64,000 nt of DNA, taken from Pomphorhynchus laevis. Lineage: Eukaryota > Acanthocephala > Palaeacanthocephala > Echinorhynchida > Pomphorhynchidae. Position 1 is the stretch's first letter. The number at the start of each line of letters is the position of its first letter. The stretch spans positions 246,759 through 310,758 of the forward strand of contig WNNJ02002401.1 of the NCBI GenBank assembly GCA_012934845.2, written 5' to 3'. This document shows, piece by piece, positions 11,540 through 22,849 of this stretch. The notes below the pieces were generated by a model. It saw only the letters and a program-made list of their open reading frames with translations, had not been told where the DNA came from and did no database searches. Both the position numbers and the translations under genes were made by a program.

Positions 11540-13760
11540 TGTGATTAAACCAGTAATGGCGCTATCCAAAACGACCAGTCTCATGATTTGTCTGCAGAAT
11601 TGGACGCGCCGCTAGTGTCTGATGGAATACAGTTGTACCTGCCCTCTCCCGTTGTATTAATGAATTTGATGGTGTTGATAACTACCAATCCCAAACAATT
11701 GAAAAGGACAAGACGCGATCTTTATAGCTGGATATTAAATTTCAGTGCGTTTCTTTAGACAGCCAAACAACTAGATACAAGGATCGACACATACTTATAA
11801 ATACCAAATCTTAAAACTATCCATCAAATCTATATACCAAAAGTGTATGCCGAATCTCAAACTGTACACATCTAAATTATAATTGTTTTAGCTCTGACTA
11901 ATCCTATGTGTTATTCAGTGGTATTCTTGAATCAAATGCTGATAATTCTCTGGCTCGTGTGGATGATGATATATAATTTACGTGATGTTTATTCTCAGCA
12001 CTTGCTGAAGGGTTATGAAGATTTAGCTTTTTGTCTGGAAGTTCCGAAGTTATTCCGCCTTGGTACAAAGTGAACTGATAAGCCTAAATTATTTAAAGTT
12101 ACATTATCTTCTACACATCATGTAAGTCTTTTATTAATGCGTGATTACCATTCGAAAGGTCGTTCGTATCGAATACTCTGCGATTCATCTCTAGAAGAGC
12201 AGTCGAATTTATGGTAAGCAAACAAATAATTACGAAGTTGTCTATCTAAAGGTAAAAATAATATTTGTATATAAGTTTTTCGGGTTGTTAGATGGCTCCC
12301 AGTTGTTCGTTGGAACTTAGTGAATTCCTTTATTGTCAGCAATTCACCCAGCGCTTAGATACAAACTATCACAGTCAAGAAAAAATGTGCGAATACTAAT
12401 TTACCGCAACCATGGTGTATAAAAGTTGGTATAGATATATCATTGGGCGTTTAATCTCATTTAACAGCATATATTGTAATTCTTCAAAATACTCTCCATG
12501 CAAAGCCACGCGCTATTTGTCAGTCGTTTGTTCTAATCTTCGCAGTTTGATTGTACAAATAGTAGAGTTAAGGCATCATTTACTGTCGCACACATACGAT
12601 GTATTATCTGTTACTGAATCGTAGCTCCAATAATATATTGTTGATCGTGTTGTGGGTACTCCGGGGTATCACTTACTTCGAAGTGATAGAAAGTTAGGTA
12701 AGCGTGGTGGAGGGTTGCCGCTTATGTTCAACATAATCTTTTGATTTCTGACTTTTCTAATGTATATGACCCTAATAATTCCTTTAAAAGTATCTACTTC
12801 CATACCAAATAATATATTTGTATTAATTTTTGTGTTGTATATCGTTATCCATTCATGGTCACAAATTACGATCTCCTAAATCCAATTTATGATCAGTATG
12901 TCTCTGTTTATATGAAACGTATTGTCGGTCCCTACATGACGACCATTGATCGAATTTACAAATGGAGTGTAACTACGAGTATGAAACAACGTTAATAAAT
13001 GTGTCCATATGAAGCTATGAAAAAGTAAACATGATCGTGAATTTCAATTAGGGATTCATACACTCGAAGTTGTATCTGAGTATTGGGATTTTGGTGTCAT
13101 TTTACCAAGAATATTGAGAACTCGCTCAAATACTGACTGTATTCAAGGTCATGCAATGAAAACTATGTATTACATAAAAATACGTTCACAAAACTAGGCC
13201 CATTTAGTTTTAAGCGGCTATATTACACGCAGGTTTGCCTATTGAATATTGTATCAAGGCATTATTTTCATCTACTAAGGCCGAAATCACAAAGCCTGTG
13301 TTAGTGTTTCGAAGAGGCTCCAGATTGTGCTTTAAACTTGTATTCATACGTAGACCGCTTAGATTCCTAACAGCTGCTTTCAGTGCGTCAAAGGTTGATT
13401 TATCTAGGCCTCATTGCGACGTGGCAAATGGCTGATTCCACGTATGGATTTCCTTCTCACTATGTGAAAATTAGTTCTATATCTCGTAGAGGTCATCCTC
13501 TGCCACTATATAAATTACCACATGGTAAAATCCCCTTCGTAGTGTGACTTTCACATCTGTTCTTAACTGTATGGAATATGTTGCCTTAAGAAATTGAATG
13601 TGCATCCAGCTAATGTATCTTCAACAAAAGGTTCGACATTGACTATTAAATACTGGTGTGGACGCTTCAAGTTATTTTAGTTATTTTTATGTGAACAGTT
13701 AAATAGCCATTTGTTGGTAATGAATTGTGAAAATAAATTAAATAAATTTAAATTGTATGT
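11540..13760 (+). mobile_element. Family B-like LINE, strongly decayed
   Basis: Traces run in the normal order: a possible ORF1 start at 11570-11700, ORF1 module with VPKLFRLGTK at about 12040 and RILCDSSLEEQ (about 12175-12210), endonuclease start near 12510-12630 (VVCSNLRSL, HTYDVLSVTES), then the thumb region at 13235-13560 (IEYCIKALFSSTKAEI, RRGSRLC). The 3' tail is AATAAATTAAATAAAT near 13730-13750. Most of the RT is unreadable. It follows the previous remnant almost directly. Confidence 0.6.
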
Positions 13761-14702
13761 CTAAAGCAATATCCACCTATTACAAAATGATTTATGTTTT
13801 TAATTGTATATTTTCATTTCTGATATGAGATTCGTAACAAACAGTGTTATAAAAGAACATCTTAAGGATACAATTATTTAAAAACAATTTACAAAATTAT
13901 ATCGTAGTAGTTGATTTATATCCATCGTGATAACAGTGGTGCCTTATTATTTTGCCTGGTACCAAATATATCGAAACTTTCATGGATTTTGTAAGGATTA
14001 ATCAGTAAATACAAATTAGGTTGATAAACGACACTGCACAAAATGTCTGGAATCCGTGACATGCAATTAGTAGAGACTATGATATATCTTGTTATCTCAT
14101 TAATGATTGAATTCAACTTATAATATTAAATACGTAATTTGATACAGGTTTTGAAATGATATTTCGAATTTCATTTCCGCTGTGTCTAATTGTTGGCATT
14201 GGAACCATCCATTTTTGTCATTTTTCATATATGCATGACTTACCTATTCTGAACTAGATGCATCATACAAAATTACAGGTAATTTTCTAAGATGCTAACA
14301 GAGGATAGCAAAATATCAAATAAAATGTCCCCATTTTTGATTCAGCTCCAATAATTCGTTATTTAAAGATTAATTTTATAACGATTAACTAATAATGATT
14401 AATTAATAACAAGCGATTCAAATTAAGAATAAATACTGAATTATGCAAAAAAAATCAACTAATTTAGTATTAATTATTTGATAATTCATTTAACTAACAT
14501 ATTTTAAAAATTTATATGAAATTAATAATTACATAAATACTTCATTTGAAATATTTTATTATGTATACAGACATATAACCGACAATGCCGTTCTGTCCGT
14601 TCATTGTACGGCATATCATATTGAAAAAAAATATTAGTAACGAGTAATTTAAGGATAAAGTTTTTTAATGATTTTAAAAAATCTTAATCATTTTACTTTA
14701 CC
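13761..14702. other. AT-rich spacer, no gene recognised
   Basis: A 66-codon minus-strand frame at 13916-14116 has no recognisable motif and I do not call it. The rest is AT-rich, with TTAATAATTA-type runs at 14370-14560. Confidence 0.6.
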
Positions 14703-14718
14703 ACAACAAACAAAAATC

Positions 14719-16354
14719 TTAATCATGTTTCGAGGAGGTGGGTACGGAGGCGTCATTTGAATGCAATAAAAAAGCGAGAGCGGCGGACGTCAAGTGTGAG
14801 ATGATTCTATTCGAGTGGGGCGGCGACGAAGACGGATCGGAGACCGTAGTTGTTAGAGTAATTGGGAATGTAGAGTAAGAGGGAATTACGGGAACGCAGT
14901 GATAGAGATAGGTGGGACGAGTGTCGTCTAAGAAAGGGATGTGGATGAACGATGGACATCCGACAGCTATGAGACGAAAAGTTACGAGAAAGCGGAGTTG
15001 TATTCGGATGTGAATGGTAGGCATGGCGAGTTGAGCAAAATATGTGGATGTGTGATCAAAGCGACGGATACGTAGGAGCACTCGAACGGCGGAGTTGATG
15101 ATGCGTTGTAGGGGTAGGATGATGGATTTTGGAGAATTTGCGAAAAGGCTGAGGCAGTAATCGATTTTAGGAAAAGAAGCGATGAAAGAAGAGACATACA
15201 GGAACGGAAGTCGATAAGGGGAGGATACGGCGGATGTAACGGAGAATTAAGTTAAAAGAGTGGACCTTGTCGCGGACGAAGGGTTTAATAGAAAGGTGAT
15301 CATCGAAATGGAATCCTAAGAAAGTGAGATTGTAGACTACGGGGATGATTGATGAAGCAAAATATACAGAGCGAGGAGATATGTTATGCTGATGGGGGAT
15401 GATCTACTATATTTTGGACTTGTCGTTCTTTAGAACGAGACGAATTTGGGAGAGACGTTTGTAGATAGACGGAAGACAGTTTGAGGCAGAAATGCCTATA
15501 TCGTGTATGCGATGTGCGGGTGCATGATCATAGATGACGATGTCATCGGCGTATTGCATGACGTTAAAGGAGTAAGGTTTGATAAACGGAGAGAGATCGC
15601 CAAGCAGAAGATAGAAAAGCAGGAGACCTAGGACTGAACCTTGTGGGACCCCGCAAAAAATAGGAATGGGGAGAGGATGATGAATTCGAACAGACGCGAA
15701 AGGAACGGTCGGATAGATATGAGGCAAATCATGCTACGGAGGATGAAGAAAAGCCGTAATCATAACGAAGGCGAGAAAGGAGGACGGAGTGGTCGACAAT
15801 GTCGAAGGCGGAGGAGAGGTCGAGAGAGATGCCAACACTAAATAGAGCCTTGTCTCGAGAAATGAGTAAGTCGTTGTAAACTTTCATGCAGGCGATTTCT
15901 GTGGAGTAATTAGAGCGAAAAGCGGATTGGAAAGGAGGATACAGATTAGATGATCTGTACGTTGATCTGTATTACGATAAGGCGCTGTAAGATCTTGGAA
16001 ATAGTAGGGAGGAGTGAAATTGGGCGATAGCTAGAAGGACGAGTTATACAAGGTGGTGAAGAAAGGGGATATCGATGAGCATATGGATTTAAGTATGGGG
16101 GTAGGCATGGGATCGGCAGATGAGGTTTTGTTGGGCAAGAACATAAGCGCAGATTAGACTTCGGCTGGTGAGACAGGAAGAATATGAAAAAGTTCCGGGA
16201 GGATGAGGCGAGGCGAGTAGCCGTGAGATAGAATGGAGTCGAAGTTGTGAGAGAGAGAGTAGCGTGGATACTTTGGTCTGAAGAAATTACTAATAATCAT
16301 GGGGATTGATGTTGCAAGACGAAGATGAACGAAAAAGGATTGAGTTAAAAGCAT
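14719..16354 (-). pseudogene. Family A reverse transcriptase and C-terminal domain
   Basis: RT signals include IFCGVPQGSVLGLLLFYLL, FNVMQYADDIVIYDHAPAH and LVLKNDKSKI in 15407-15727, and LLRIRRFDHTSTYFAQLA in 14719-15081. The frame then runs into a YLYHCVPVIPSYS tail that is shifted by two bases relative to the C-terminus in the 39.1 kb fragment. The FD-IDH block survives only in broken frames near 15780-15830. Confidence 0.8.
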
Positions 16355-17607
16355 GCCAGAGAGACTTGAAGTTTAATGAACTGTTGATTTTATGCTGCCA
16401 GGAGTTGCATTTGGTACGTAGTATAAAGAGATGAGACCGGTGAAGAGCAAGATAGGAATCACGGAGAGACGGAGTGAGCGAGCAGATATCATGTCTAAGA
16501 GAGCGGTGATAGATTTGAAAAGCATTGTCGACGGAGTTGACGCTTTGAGAGTAGGCATTGGATGTCAAGCCATGGGGCACGGTGCAAGCGACGGTGATGG
16601 TGAGGCTTGAAGATCAAGAGAATATCGAGAGTGGATGTGAGTTCAGAGTCAAAAATAAAGGCGAGATCGTGAGGAGAGTGTGATGTTATTGTGAGAAGAT
16701 AGAGACGATTTAAGTAAGGCGGATCGGTGAAAGGGGAAGTCAAGTTTTCTCCAATGGCGACGTAGGATGGTAGGTGTGTGAAGCGGGAGTGGTTGGAAGT
16801 GATATCAAGCGTGACGAGAACGTGATAGGATAGACCAGGATTGGAGATGGATAGTGAGGTGTAGGCAGCAAAAGTATCAGGGACAGCGATGATGTCGAAT
16901 GCCGCGCCAAGGATGAGTGGGGACTGTGGAGATAAGTCTGTAATTGTAGTTGGATAGAATGTTAATGAACGGATGGAATCGGTGGAAGTGGGGCTGTCAA
17001 GGCGGATGTTGATGTCACCTAGAACGAGTAAAGGGATTGATGACAAATAACAATGAGAAAATGAGGTCAGCGTGTTTGGTAAGAAATAAGGAGGTAGGAG
17101 CTGATGAATTAGGACGGTATACAATGGCGAGATTCAGAATGATTGGGGTAGAAGAACGACAAGTGAGCAATTCAAAAGAGCAAGGACTGAAAGGGGGAGT
17201 GATTTTGTGAATAAACGCGGGGTGACGGGCGAATGCGACGATGCCGCCATGATTAGAGAATTTATAAGATGATGAACTGAGTGGACGGGCGGATTCGACA
17301 AGTGAGCAACCGGCAGAGATCGGACGGCGAATGAATAGGTCGTCGGAATATGAGTGCAGGATTCAGTGAGGCAGAAGAGATCGATTGATTGCTTAATGAA
17401 TAGGTTGATGATGAACTCGGATTTATGGAGTATAGATCTAGTGTAGAGGAGGTCGAGGCGAAAACCGTGTTTGGGGTGAAAGGGTCTATCGAAGAAGACA
17501 TATATGGGAGATGGATTGCAATCGGATTTTGGGGCGGGTGTTGACAACTTGAAAATTTGCGGCTGTTTCGGATGTAGAGAGATGTTTCGCCGTTTTCCTC
17601 GCGACAC
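16290..17607 (-). pseudogene. Family A APE-type endonuclease and ORF2 spacer
   Basis: 17134-17607 gives LDLLYTRSILHKSEFIINLF and SIDLFCLTESC. 16495-17124 gives VLGDINIRLDSPTSTDSI (GDIN where GDFN is usual), a VPD box, then SYHVLVTLD in place of SDH, followed by LDILLIFKPH and RAPWLDIQCLLSK. Frames overlap by frameshift. The key histidine box is altered, so the enzyme would be impaired even if the frame were whole. Confidence 0.8.
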
Positions 17608-17745
17608 CGTTTTTTTATGTGTGCAAATGAGTGTTGAGCGATTTCGGATGGGGTGCTATCGTGGAAATTCGATTGATTGAAGATTACATGAGTTTAAATC
17701 GTTGAGAGAGAACAGAGGACGCGTGAGAGTGATGTTTGAAAACAA

Positions 17746-18420
17746 TTTTCTTAAAAAACAATTTTAGTCAAGCATCATCTTGAGAACAGCTCAGGCTATG
17801 AATATTAAGTTTAAAAAACTTAGGTTCTACAACACACACCTGGGTCACTAAATTCAGAGACAAAATGTTGCACTTAGCCCTGGAAAAATTTCTCAATGTC
17901 CGCAAAATAGCAGTGATTGTAATTATGCAATATTGTTTCTTAAAATGGAAAGACTGGGAATCCAGGCAATAACAAATTTAGTAGTGCATTATTTATCAAG
18001 ATAAGTTAGTAAAGATAAGAATCTATACGGTTAAATTCACAAAAAATGCGGCTTGCTTCAGAGCGGATGTGGATGCGGCTTACTTTTAGGAGTTGCTAGT
18101 GGCATATGTATGTAAGGCTGATATTCCACTGGAGTCAATCTGCATAATGAACAAAACTGTTTATTGTGTTCCAATAAATCCTAGTTCGCAGTACAAGTAA
18201 CGAGTTTAGCATAGCACGATTGTAAATTCTTTCGTTTTCATGCTCAATATCATTTATACATGCAATCACGATAATCACGGATAAAATCAAGTTGGATAAG
18301 TACAATATTACAGTTGCACTTGCTCACAATTGGGTTTCACCATCTGATTAATTCCTATTTTGTTAATTCATTTATACCATCGTATAAATGCGGATGCTGA
18401 TATGTTCCATTTCAGATGGC
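17746..18420. other. Spacer, nothing recognised
   Basis: Moderately AT-rich sequence between a family A copy and the family E remnant. I see no coding frame, tRNA or repeat of note. Confidence 0.5.
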
Positions 18421-18525
18421 ATTAATTAGATTAGTTAAACTAGCCTTAGATCAGCGCGTAGCTGATCTACCAAATGTGAAGTCGTATCGCACAGTTCCAC
18501 CTTCTCGAATGCGATCGCGCATCTG

Positions 18526-18921
18526 ATGCCGGGTGTCAAGACGGTTGAACCTGGCTCAATGAAGCTTTTGGGTTCAACGATCGGAGACGATACGAGCATC
18601 GATACAGCCATCGCCGACTCTACAACCGAACTAGACGAAATGACTTCCCGCCTCATGCGCCTGACTAGACATGACGTGTTATACCTGCTCAGACATTGTG
18701 TTAGCATCCCAAAAATCGGATATCTCCTTTGTTCCACACCAGCCTTCAAGCGAGCATCGATTAACGATTACAACATTTTGCGATCATTCCTCGAGGCAAT
18801 ACTTAACATCCATCTCGACGATAGAGCTTGGTGCGAGGCTACCCTTCCGGTTGTTCTCAAGGGTTTCCCGATGACATTCGCGGCCAATATAGCTTTACCA
18901 GCTTATCTGTACTCAGTATAA
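18526..18921 (+). pseudogene. Family E RT thumb region
   Basis: The 131-residue frame includes MKLLGSTIGDD, TSRLMRLTRHDVLYLLRHC, IPKIGYLLCSTPAF, LRSFLEAILNIHLDD and WCEATLPVVLKGFPM. This series (LLRHC, RTAP-like, ILN-L, QATLP--GG-G) is typical of the region after the RT in large R2-like metazoan LINE proteins. The frame ends at a stop after ALPAYLYSV. Confidence 0.7.
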
Positions 18922-19223
18922 AAAACGCAGGGGTTGGTGGAGCTTTTGTTGTCGGGTAGTCCAATCCCAGTCAGTAGTGACCACGACTTTACCGACGTTA
19001 AATTAATGTGGTCCTCGCTTATCATCACTGAGTCACCGAAGGATGACAGATACAGGGTTTTTGGAGCAGGTCTATTTACCAACAGATAATACTACGGCTA
19101 TTAGATTCAGCATCTGAACCATCAGAAATTGCACGTCTGCACGCGATTGAGAGAAATGCAGCGGGTTCATTTCTAGAGTCCGTCCCATGCGCCTCTACCG
19201 TTATAAGGCTGGACGACTAAACC

Positions 19224-19850
19224 GTGAGAATTGCAGTTGGCCTACGTTTGGGACGTCGTCTATATGCTTCGCATACATGTCACTGCGAAGCAGCGGAGAA
19301 TTCTTTTGGACGGCACGGATTGGACTGCCATAAGTCGACCGGACGACATTTTCGGCACGTGCAGATGAATACCATAATCAAAGCGTCAATCGGCGTTGCA
19401 GGTTACCCGAGTACACTGGAGCTAACTGGAATGCTGCGTACCGATTGTAAACGGCCAGATGGCGCTACTCTTGTGCCCTGGGTATGTGGGAGGTTTCTCG
19501 CATGGGTTTGCACATGTGTGAAGACACTGGCATCCTCCTATTTGGCCCGTTCATTACTAGTGCAGGCACCTTGGCATCAGACGCCGAGCGAAGAAAGCGC
19601 ACAAAGTGAACGCGACCTGAATCCCGCGTTCACGGATTTTATACCTATAGCTGTCGAATCCCTGGGCGCACTTGAAAAAAACGCGGAAGTATTCTTAATA
19701 TCACTCGGAAGGAAAATCCAGCGAGCGACCAGCGACCTACGCTCAAGGAGATTCCTGCTACAGATGATCAGCGCAGTCATTCAAAGCGGTCAAGGGGCAT
19801 GCAACAGGGAGACGATCGCCGGCAGATCCCCAGAAGAATATAATTTCTGA
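19224..19850 (+). pseudogene. Family E zinc finger and restriction-like endonuclease
   Basis: Near residues 18-50 is a CHC...HGLDCHKSTGRHFRH pattern, the Cys/His finger that precedes the endonuclease. KRPDG at residues 76-80 is the K/RPD part of the PD-(D/E)XK motif. The acidic residue expected shortly after it (WD-TC in relatives I remember) reads WVCTC here, so the active site looks dead. The frame then runs openly to FIPIAVESLGAL and a C-terminus after AVIQSGQGACN. The first codon is GTG after an in-frame stop, so this is not a true start. Confidence 0.65.
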
Positions 19851-20570
19851 CAATAATATTTAAAATTAGTTTATAATTTTTTATAGTCTTAAAAAAAACT
19901 TATAAAATAATTTAAATTTTTTTAAATTAAAATTATTTTTTGATAACTTTTCTATGTGCATATAAATGCAAAACATTTTATATGGTCATTAAACCAAAAT
20001 TATCCTCTTTGTGCAAACTGTCAGTGGACAAATGACTAAAAAATAAGTTAATAATTAAGTTTTTGAAAAATACTGGTTTCATACTTGGATAATTAAAGCC
20101 AAAGTCCAGCACAAAGCAATTAAAATTATTTTCAATATTGAAGCAAATATTGAATGCGACTTCAGGAATATTGTATTTATAGTATTTCTCACGTTATATT
20201 TTTGAAAAATGTTATGACCCATTTTTATATTATAATTCAAATGTAACGAATTTGTAGATTTGTATTTACATCCTTTATTTCATAAGTCGATCGACTATTT
20301 GAATACGATTAATTAAAGATGCTTTGAACTCCGAATAATTCCTACGTATCACTATCATTTTAAAATGAATCCAAAATCGATAAAGATTTATCGGTTTTGA
20401 TAATTGATAATCGATAAAATCGATTATGATAATTAAGGATTATGAAGATAATCCTCAATGAGGATCATTAAGGATTATGATAATCCTTATCGTAATCCTT
20501 AATGATAAGGATTTAAAACATTTGGGAATGGTAAATCTTCATTAGTTTTAGTTATTTTCGTATTGTAATA
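19851..20570. other. AT-rich spacer with palindromic ATCCTTA cluster
   Basis: No gene seen. At 20380-20520 GATAAT/ATTATC and AAGGATTA/TAATCCTT words alternate on both strands and could fold into several overlapping hairpins. Confidence 0.6.
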
Positions 20571-20670
20571 AATGCATCCGACGAGAAATTCGGAATACCC
20601 TTGACCTAATGGTCCGTATTTTAGGTAACGGCTATGACATGTTGCTCGGTGAAGTCACCGAACGATTATC

Positions 20671-22555
20671 TTGTTCACAAACAAGTGTACCACCCCTCAT
20701 AGCCTAATACGCTGGCGGCTAGAGGAAGATACGTTGCTTAGAAGCAGCTGTTACTTTGATCCTACCAGAGTGGCGTTCTTACAGGCAGCTATCCAACTTT
20801 TCCCCAAAATAGGGAATAAAAGTTCGACCGAATTTAATTCCTACCTCTGTTCGCAAGCTACAAGGATCCCTTCGACTACTTATAGGGGTCGCATTTACAA
20901 TCCCATTCTAACAAAACTCAAGGTCCTAGCAAAAATGCTACACATTCCCAATCTCTTTGCCTCCTTCCGGCATGTTCTCTCGAATGAATACTGAAGTTCC
21001 AGATATAGGCTCCAACTAAGTAGGTACAGGACGAGTATTGCTCGTCTTAATCCCTCTCAGGATTCCTTCTGGAAGATATCCAAGAAGTTTGCCTGCTGTC
21101 GGGAGAGGGCATCGGGGTGGATTGGTAGCGTTGCCTATATAGAGTTTTAGAGGAGTCACTAGCCCTACATAATTATGGAGTCACACTTTCTCCCTAGCCC
21201 ATCTCGCCTTTGGGTGACTTCAGGAGCAGCGATTTATCTGTTACGGATATCCTTAACTCCTGGGGCTCACTCATGGGCACCTCCAAATCCGTCACTCCAC
21301 TCTCTTATCGAGTTTGTCAGCTCTCTTACTGACTTTGTCAAATCAAAGACGAGAAGTGGCAACCACAATTCATTTAGCCTCACCATCCAATTTAGCCGGC
21401 ACCAATTGTAGTCGACGTATTTTTTATCAAAGGAAAAATCGATCTCATGTCTCAAAGACCTCTGGCCCATTTTGATTCAAAATTCAGTCATCTCATATAC
21501 GAAAAAGCGCTTGAGTGTAGAATTCGCCACCATTAAGTAGGCGTAACCTAATCCCACCGGGTTTTCATTGGTTTATCATACGGCGCTAGGTCTATTCAGC
21601 AATTGGTGAAGTGCATCAGTTGTCAGAATAACAGTCATCAGCTTGCTGTTGCTGTTTTTCTTAATTTTTCTGCTCCATTTGATCGCATCTCTATTTCCTT
21701 CGTTATCTCTTATCTCAGGTCCCTCGGACTACCGGCGACAATTGTTAACAAGGTAAAGATATTACTGTACACCAAGCTGTTCTACATTGAATAGGATCCT
21801 GATGACGTCAGTTTTACCCTATTACAGGCGTGCCTCAAAGCTCCCCTCTTTTTCCTGTCTTATATCTTGCTGCCTTTATTGTTCTCTTCAAAGCATTTAA
21901 ACGTGAACAAAATCTCGTATTATACGCTGATGATACCACATACCTGTTCTTTGGACGCAGGTGCAAAGATATAATCTCGGACTTCAGCCGTTTATTTTTA
22001 AAATTAAAAGATCTGTTACACCCATCAAATCATATGTTAAAAACCAATAAATCTCAGTTTGTCGTCTTTCATGGCGCCCCTGCTACCAAAAATATACTTA
22101 AGAGACAAGCAATCTGCACGTTCCTCCATTTTGCACCCTAAACCACTCTCCATCTTTACGAGTTGAGTAAAATATATGGGGTTTACCATTACGGTAAACT
22201 GGTCGGTGAAAGCTGACCTGGATAGACTGAAACGTATACTGAGAAGAGCTAGGTGGCCTCTGAAACTGGCCCAGTATGTCATTGAATGGGAAAACCCAAT
22301 TATGCCTTTGGGGTAATTGGGCGATCTTTGGATTAGTCTGCTTCTCTAGGGGATGTCCCCAGAGCAAAGATGAGGTTTTTCAAGCTCCTCATCTCGAGAT
22401 TACCGACCATAATCCGCCTTGACTGGACTTTTAGAGTGATGAGAGACCCTGAATGGTTAGTCAGAGAGTGGCGCACTTGTGCGGCCGGGTGCTTAGATTC
22501 CTATGAACCTGAGGCCGTGGCAATGTTGCAGAGAAGACATAGACTTCAGCATTAA
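20671..22555 (+). pseudogene. Family C ORF2 (linker, RT, C-terminal region), broken
   Basis: 20671-20994 is the linker: WRLEEDTLLRSSCYFDPTRV, then PILTKLKVLAKMLHIPNL, which recurs in the other copies. The RT follows in pieces: HQLAVAVFLNFSAPFDRIS with LRSLGLPATIVNKV, then VPQSSPLFPVLYLAAF and LVLYADDTTYLFF (box at 21923). Then an LKTNKSQFVVF block and, near the end, KMRFFKLLISRLPTIIRLDW. Stops occur after KLFYIE and FLHFAP. Confidence 0.75.
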
Positions 22556-22593
22556 TCTATCTTAATCTTCAGCATGCAAAGATTAAGATAGAT
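22554..22593. repeat. Perfect hairpin, 16-bp stem, 8-nt loop
   Basis: AATCTATCTTAATCTT (22554-22569) is the exact reverse complement of 22578-22593, with loop CAGCATGC. It lies just after the stop of the family C C-terminal frame, in its 3' UTR. Confidence 0.9.
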
Positions 22594-22686
22594 TTGCTGA
22601 GGATTTATTATTAACTTAGTTGTTTTCTCTTTGACGATGTTCTGTAATTTAAGAAAATCTTTATTTATTTTTATTTATAAGTAAGC

Positions 22687-22714
22687 AATTTTCTACTTTT
22701 ATAAGTAGAAAATT
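22687..22714. repeat. Perfect hairpin, 12-bp stem, 4-nt loop
   Basis: AATTTTCTACTT (22687-22698) pairs exactly with AAGTAGAAAATT (22703-22714) around the loop TTAT. It sits immediately outside the family C tail. Confidence 0.85.
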
Positions 22715-22842
22715 TTTGGAAATACTCGAAGGCTAATACGATCACGTGAAAGAAGGCAAATATTGTCTAGTTGCTTCAAGTCATCATAATTATAAATTTG
22801 GCATTAATTACTAATGAGCAAATATTATCAAATGAAGGCGAA

Positions 22843-22848
22843 TTTATT
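22843..22848 (-). promoter_or_regulatory. Possible polyadenylation signal AATAAA
   Basis: AATAAA on the minus strand begins two bases after the stop codon of the spliced gene (stop 22850-22852). That would give a very short 3' UTR. In DNA this AT-rich the hexamer is common by chance, so support is weak. Confidence 0.3.
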
Positions 22849-22849
22849 T

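Larger units (their letters stand above)
14703..17745 (-). mobile_element. Family A (L2-like LINE), minus copy lacking its 3' UTR
   Basis: From 17745 downward: the ORF1 end (RGKRRNISLHPKQPQIFKL), endonuclease, RT with YADD at 15542-15553 and the C-terminal region. The 3' UTR matches the other copies up to TTTGTTTGTTGTGG and then breaks off at 14703. The stem-loop and AATAAATC tail are missing. A missing 3' end is unusual for target-primed insertion and suggests a later deletion. The 5' limit is near a sequence that is AT-rich and unmatched. Confidence 0.8.
18421..19850 (+). mobile_element. Family E: R2-like LINE, 3' half
   Basis: Two coding blocks of one decayed ORF: the end of the RT plus thumb (18526-18921) and a zinc-finger plus restriction-like endonuclease region (19224-19850). 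Between them several stops and frame changes occur. No RT catalytic box is included, so the copy is 5'-truncated. Base composition is clearly more GC-rich than its surroundings. Confidence 0.7.
20571..22690 (+). mobile_element. Family C I/Jockey-like LINE, 5'-truncated copy
   Basis: The copy starts inside the endonuclease end, then has the linker to RT, the RT with YADD at 21923-21934, a C-terminal domain and a 3' UTR ending near AAAATCTTTATTTATTTT at 22660-22680. Other copies lie at 35.7 kb, 40.4-43.5 kb and 50-52.2 kb. The I/Jockey assignment comes from the copy at 40.8 kb, which has CCHC knuckles in ORF1 and an APE endonuclease. Confidence 0.75.
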
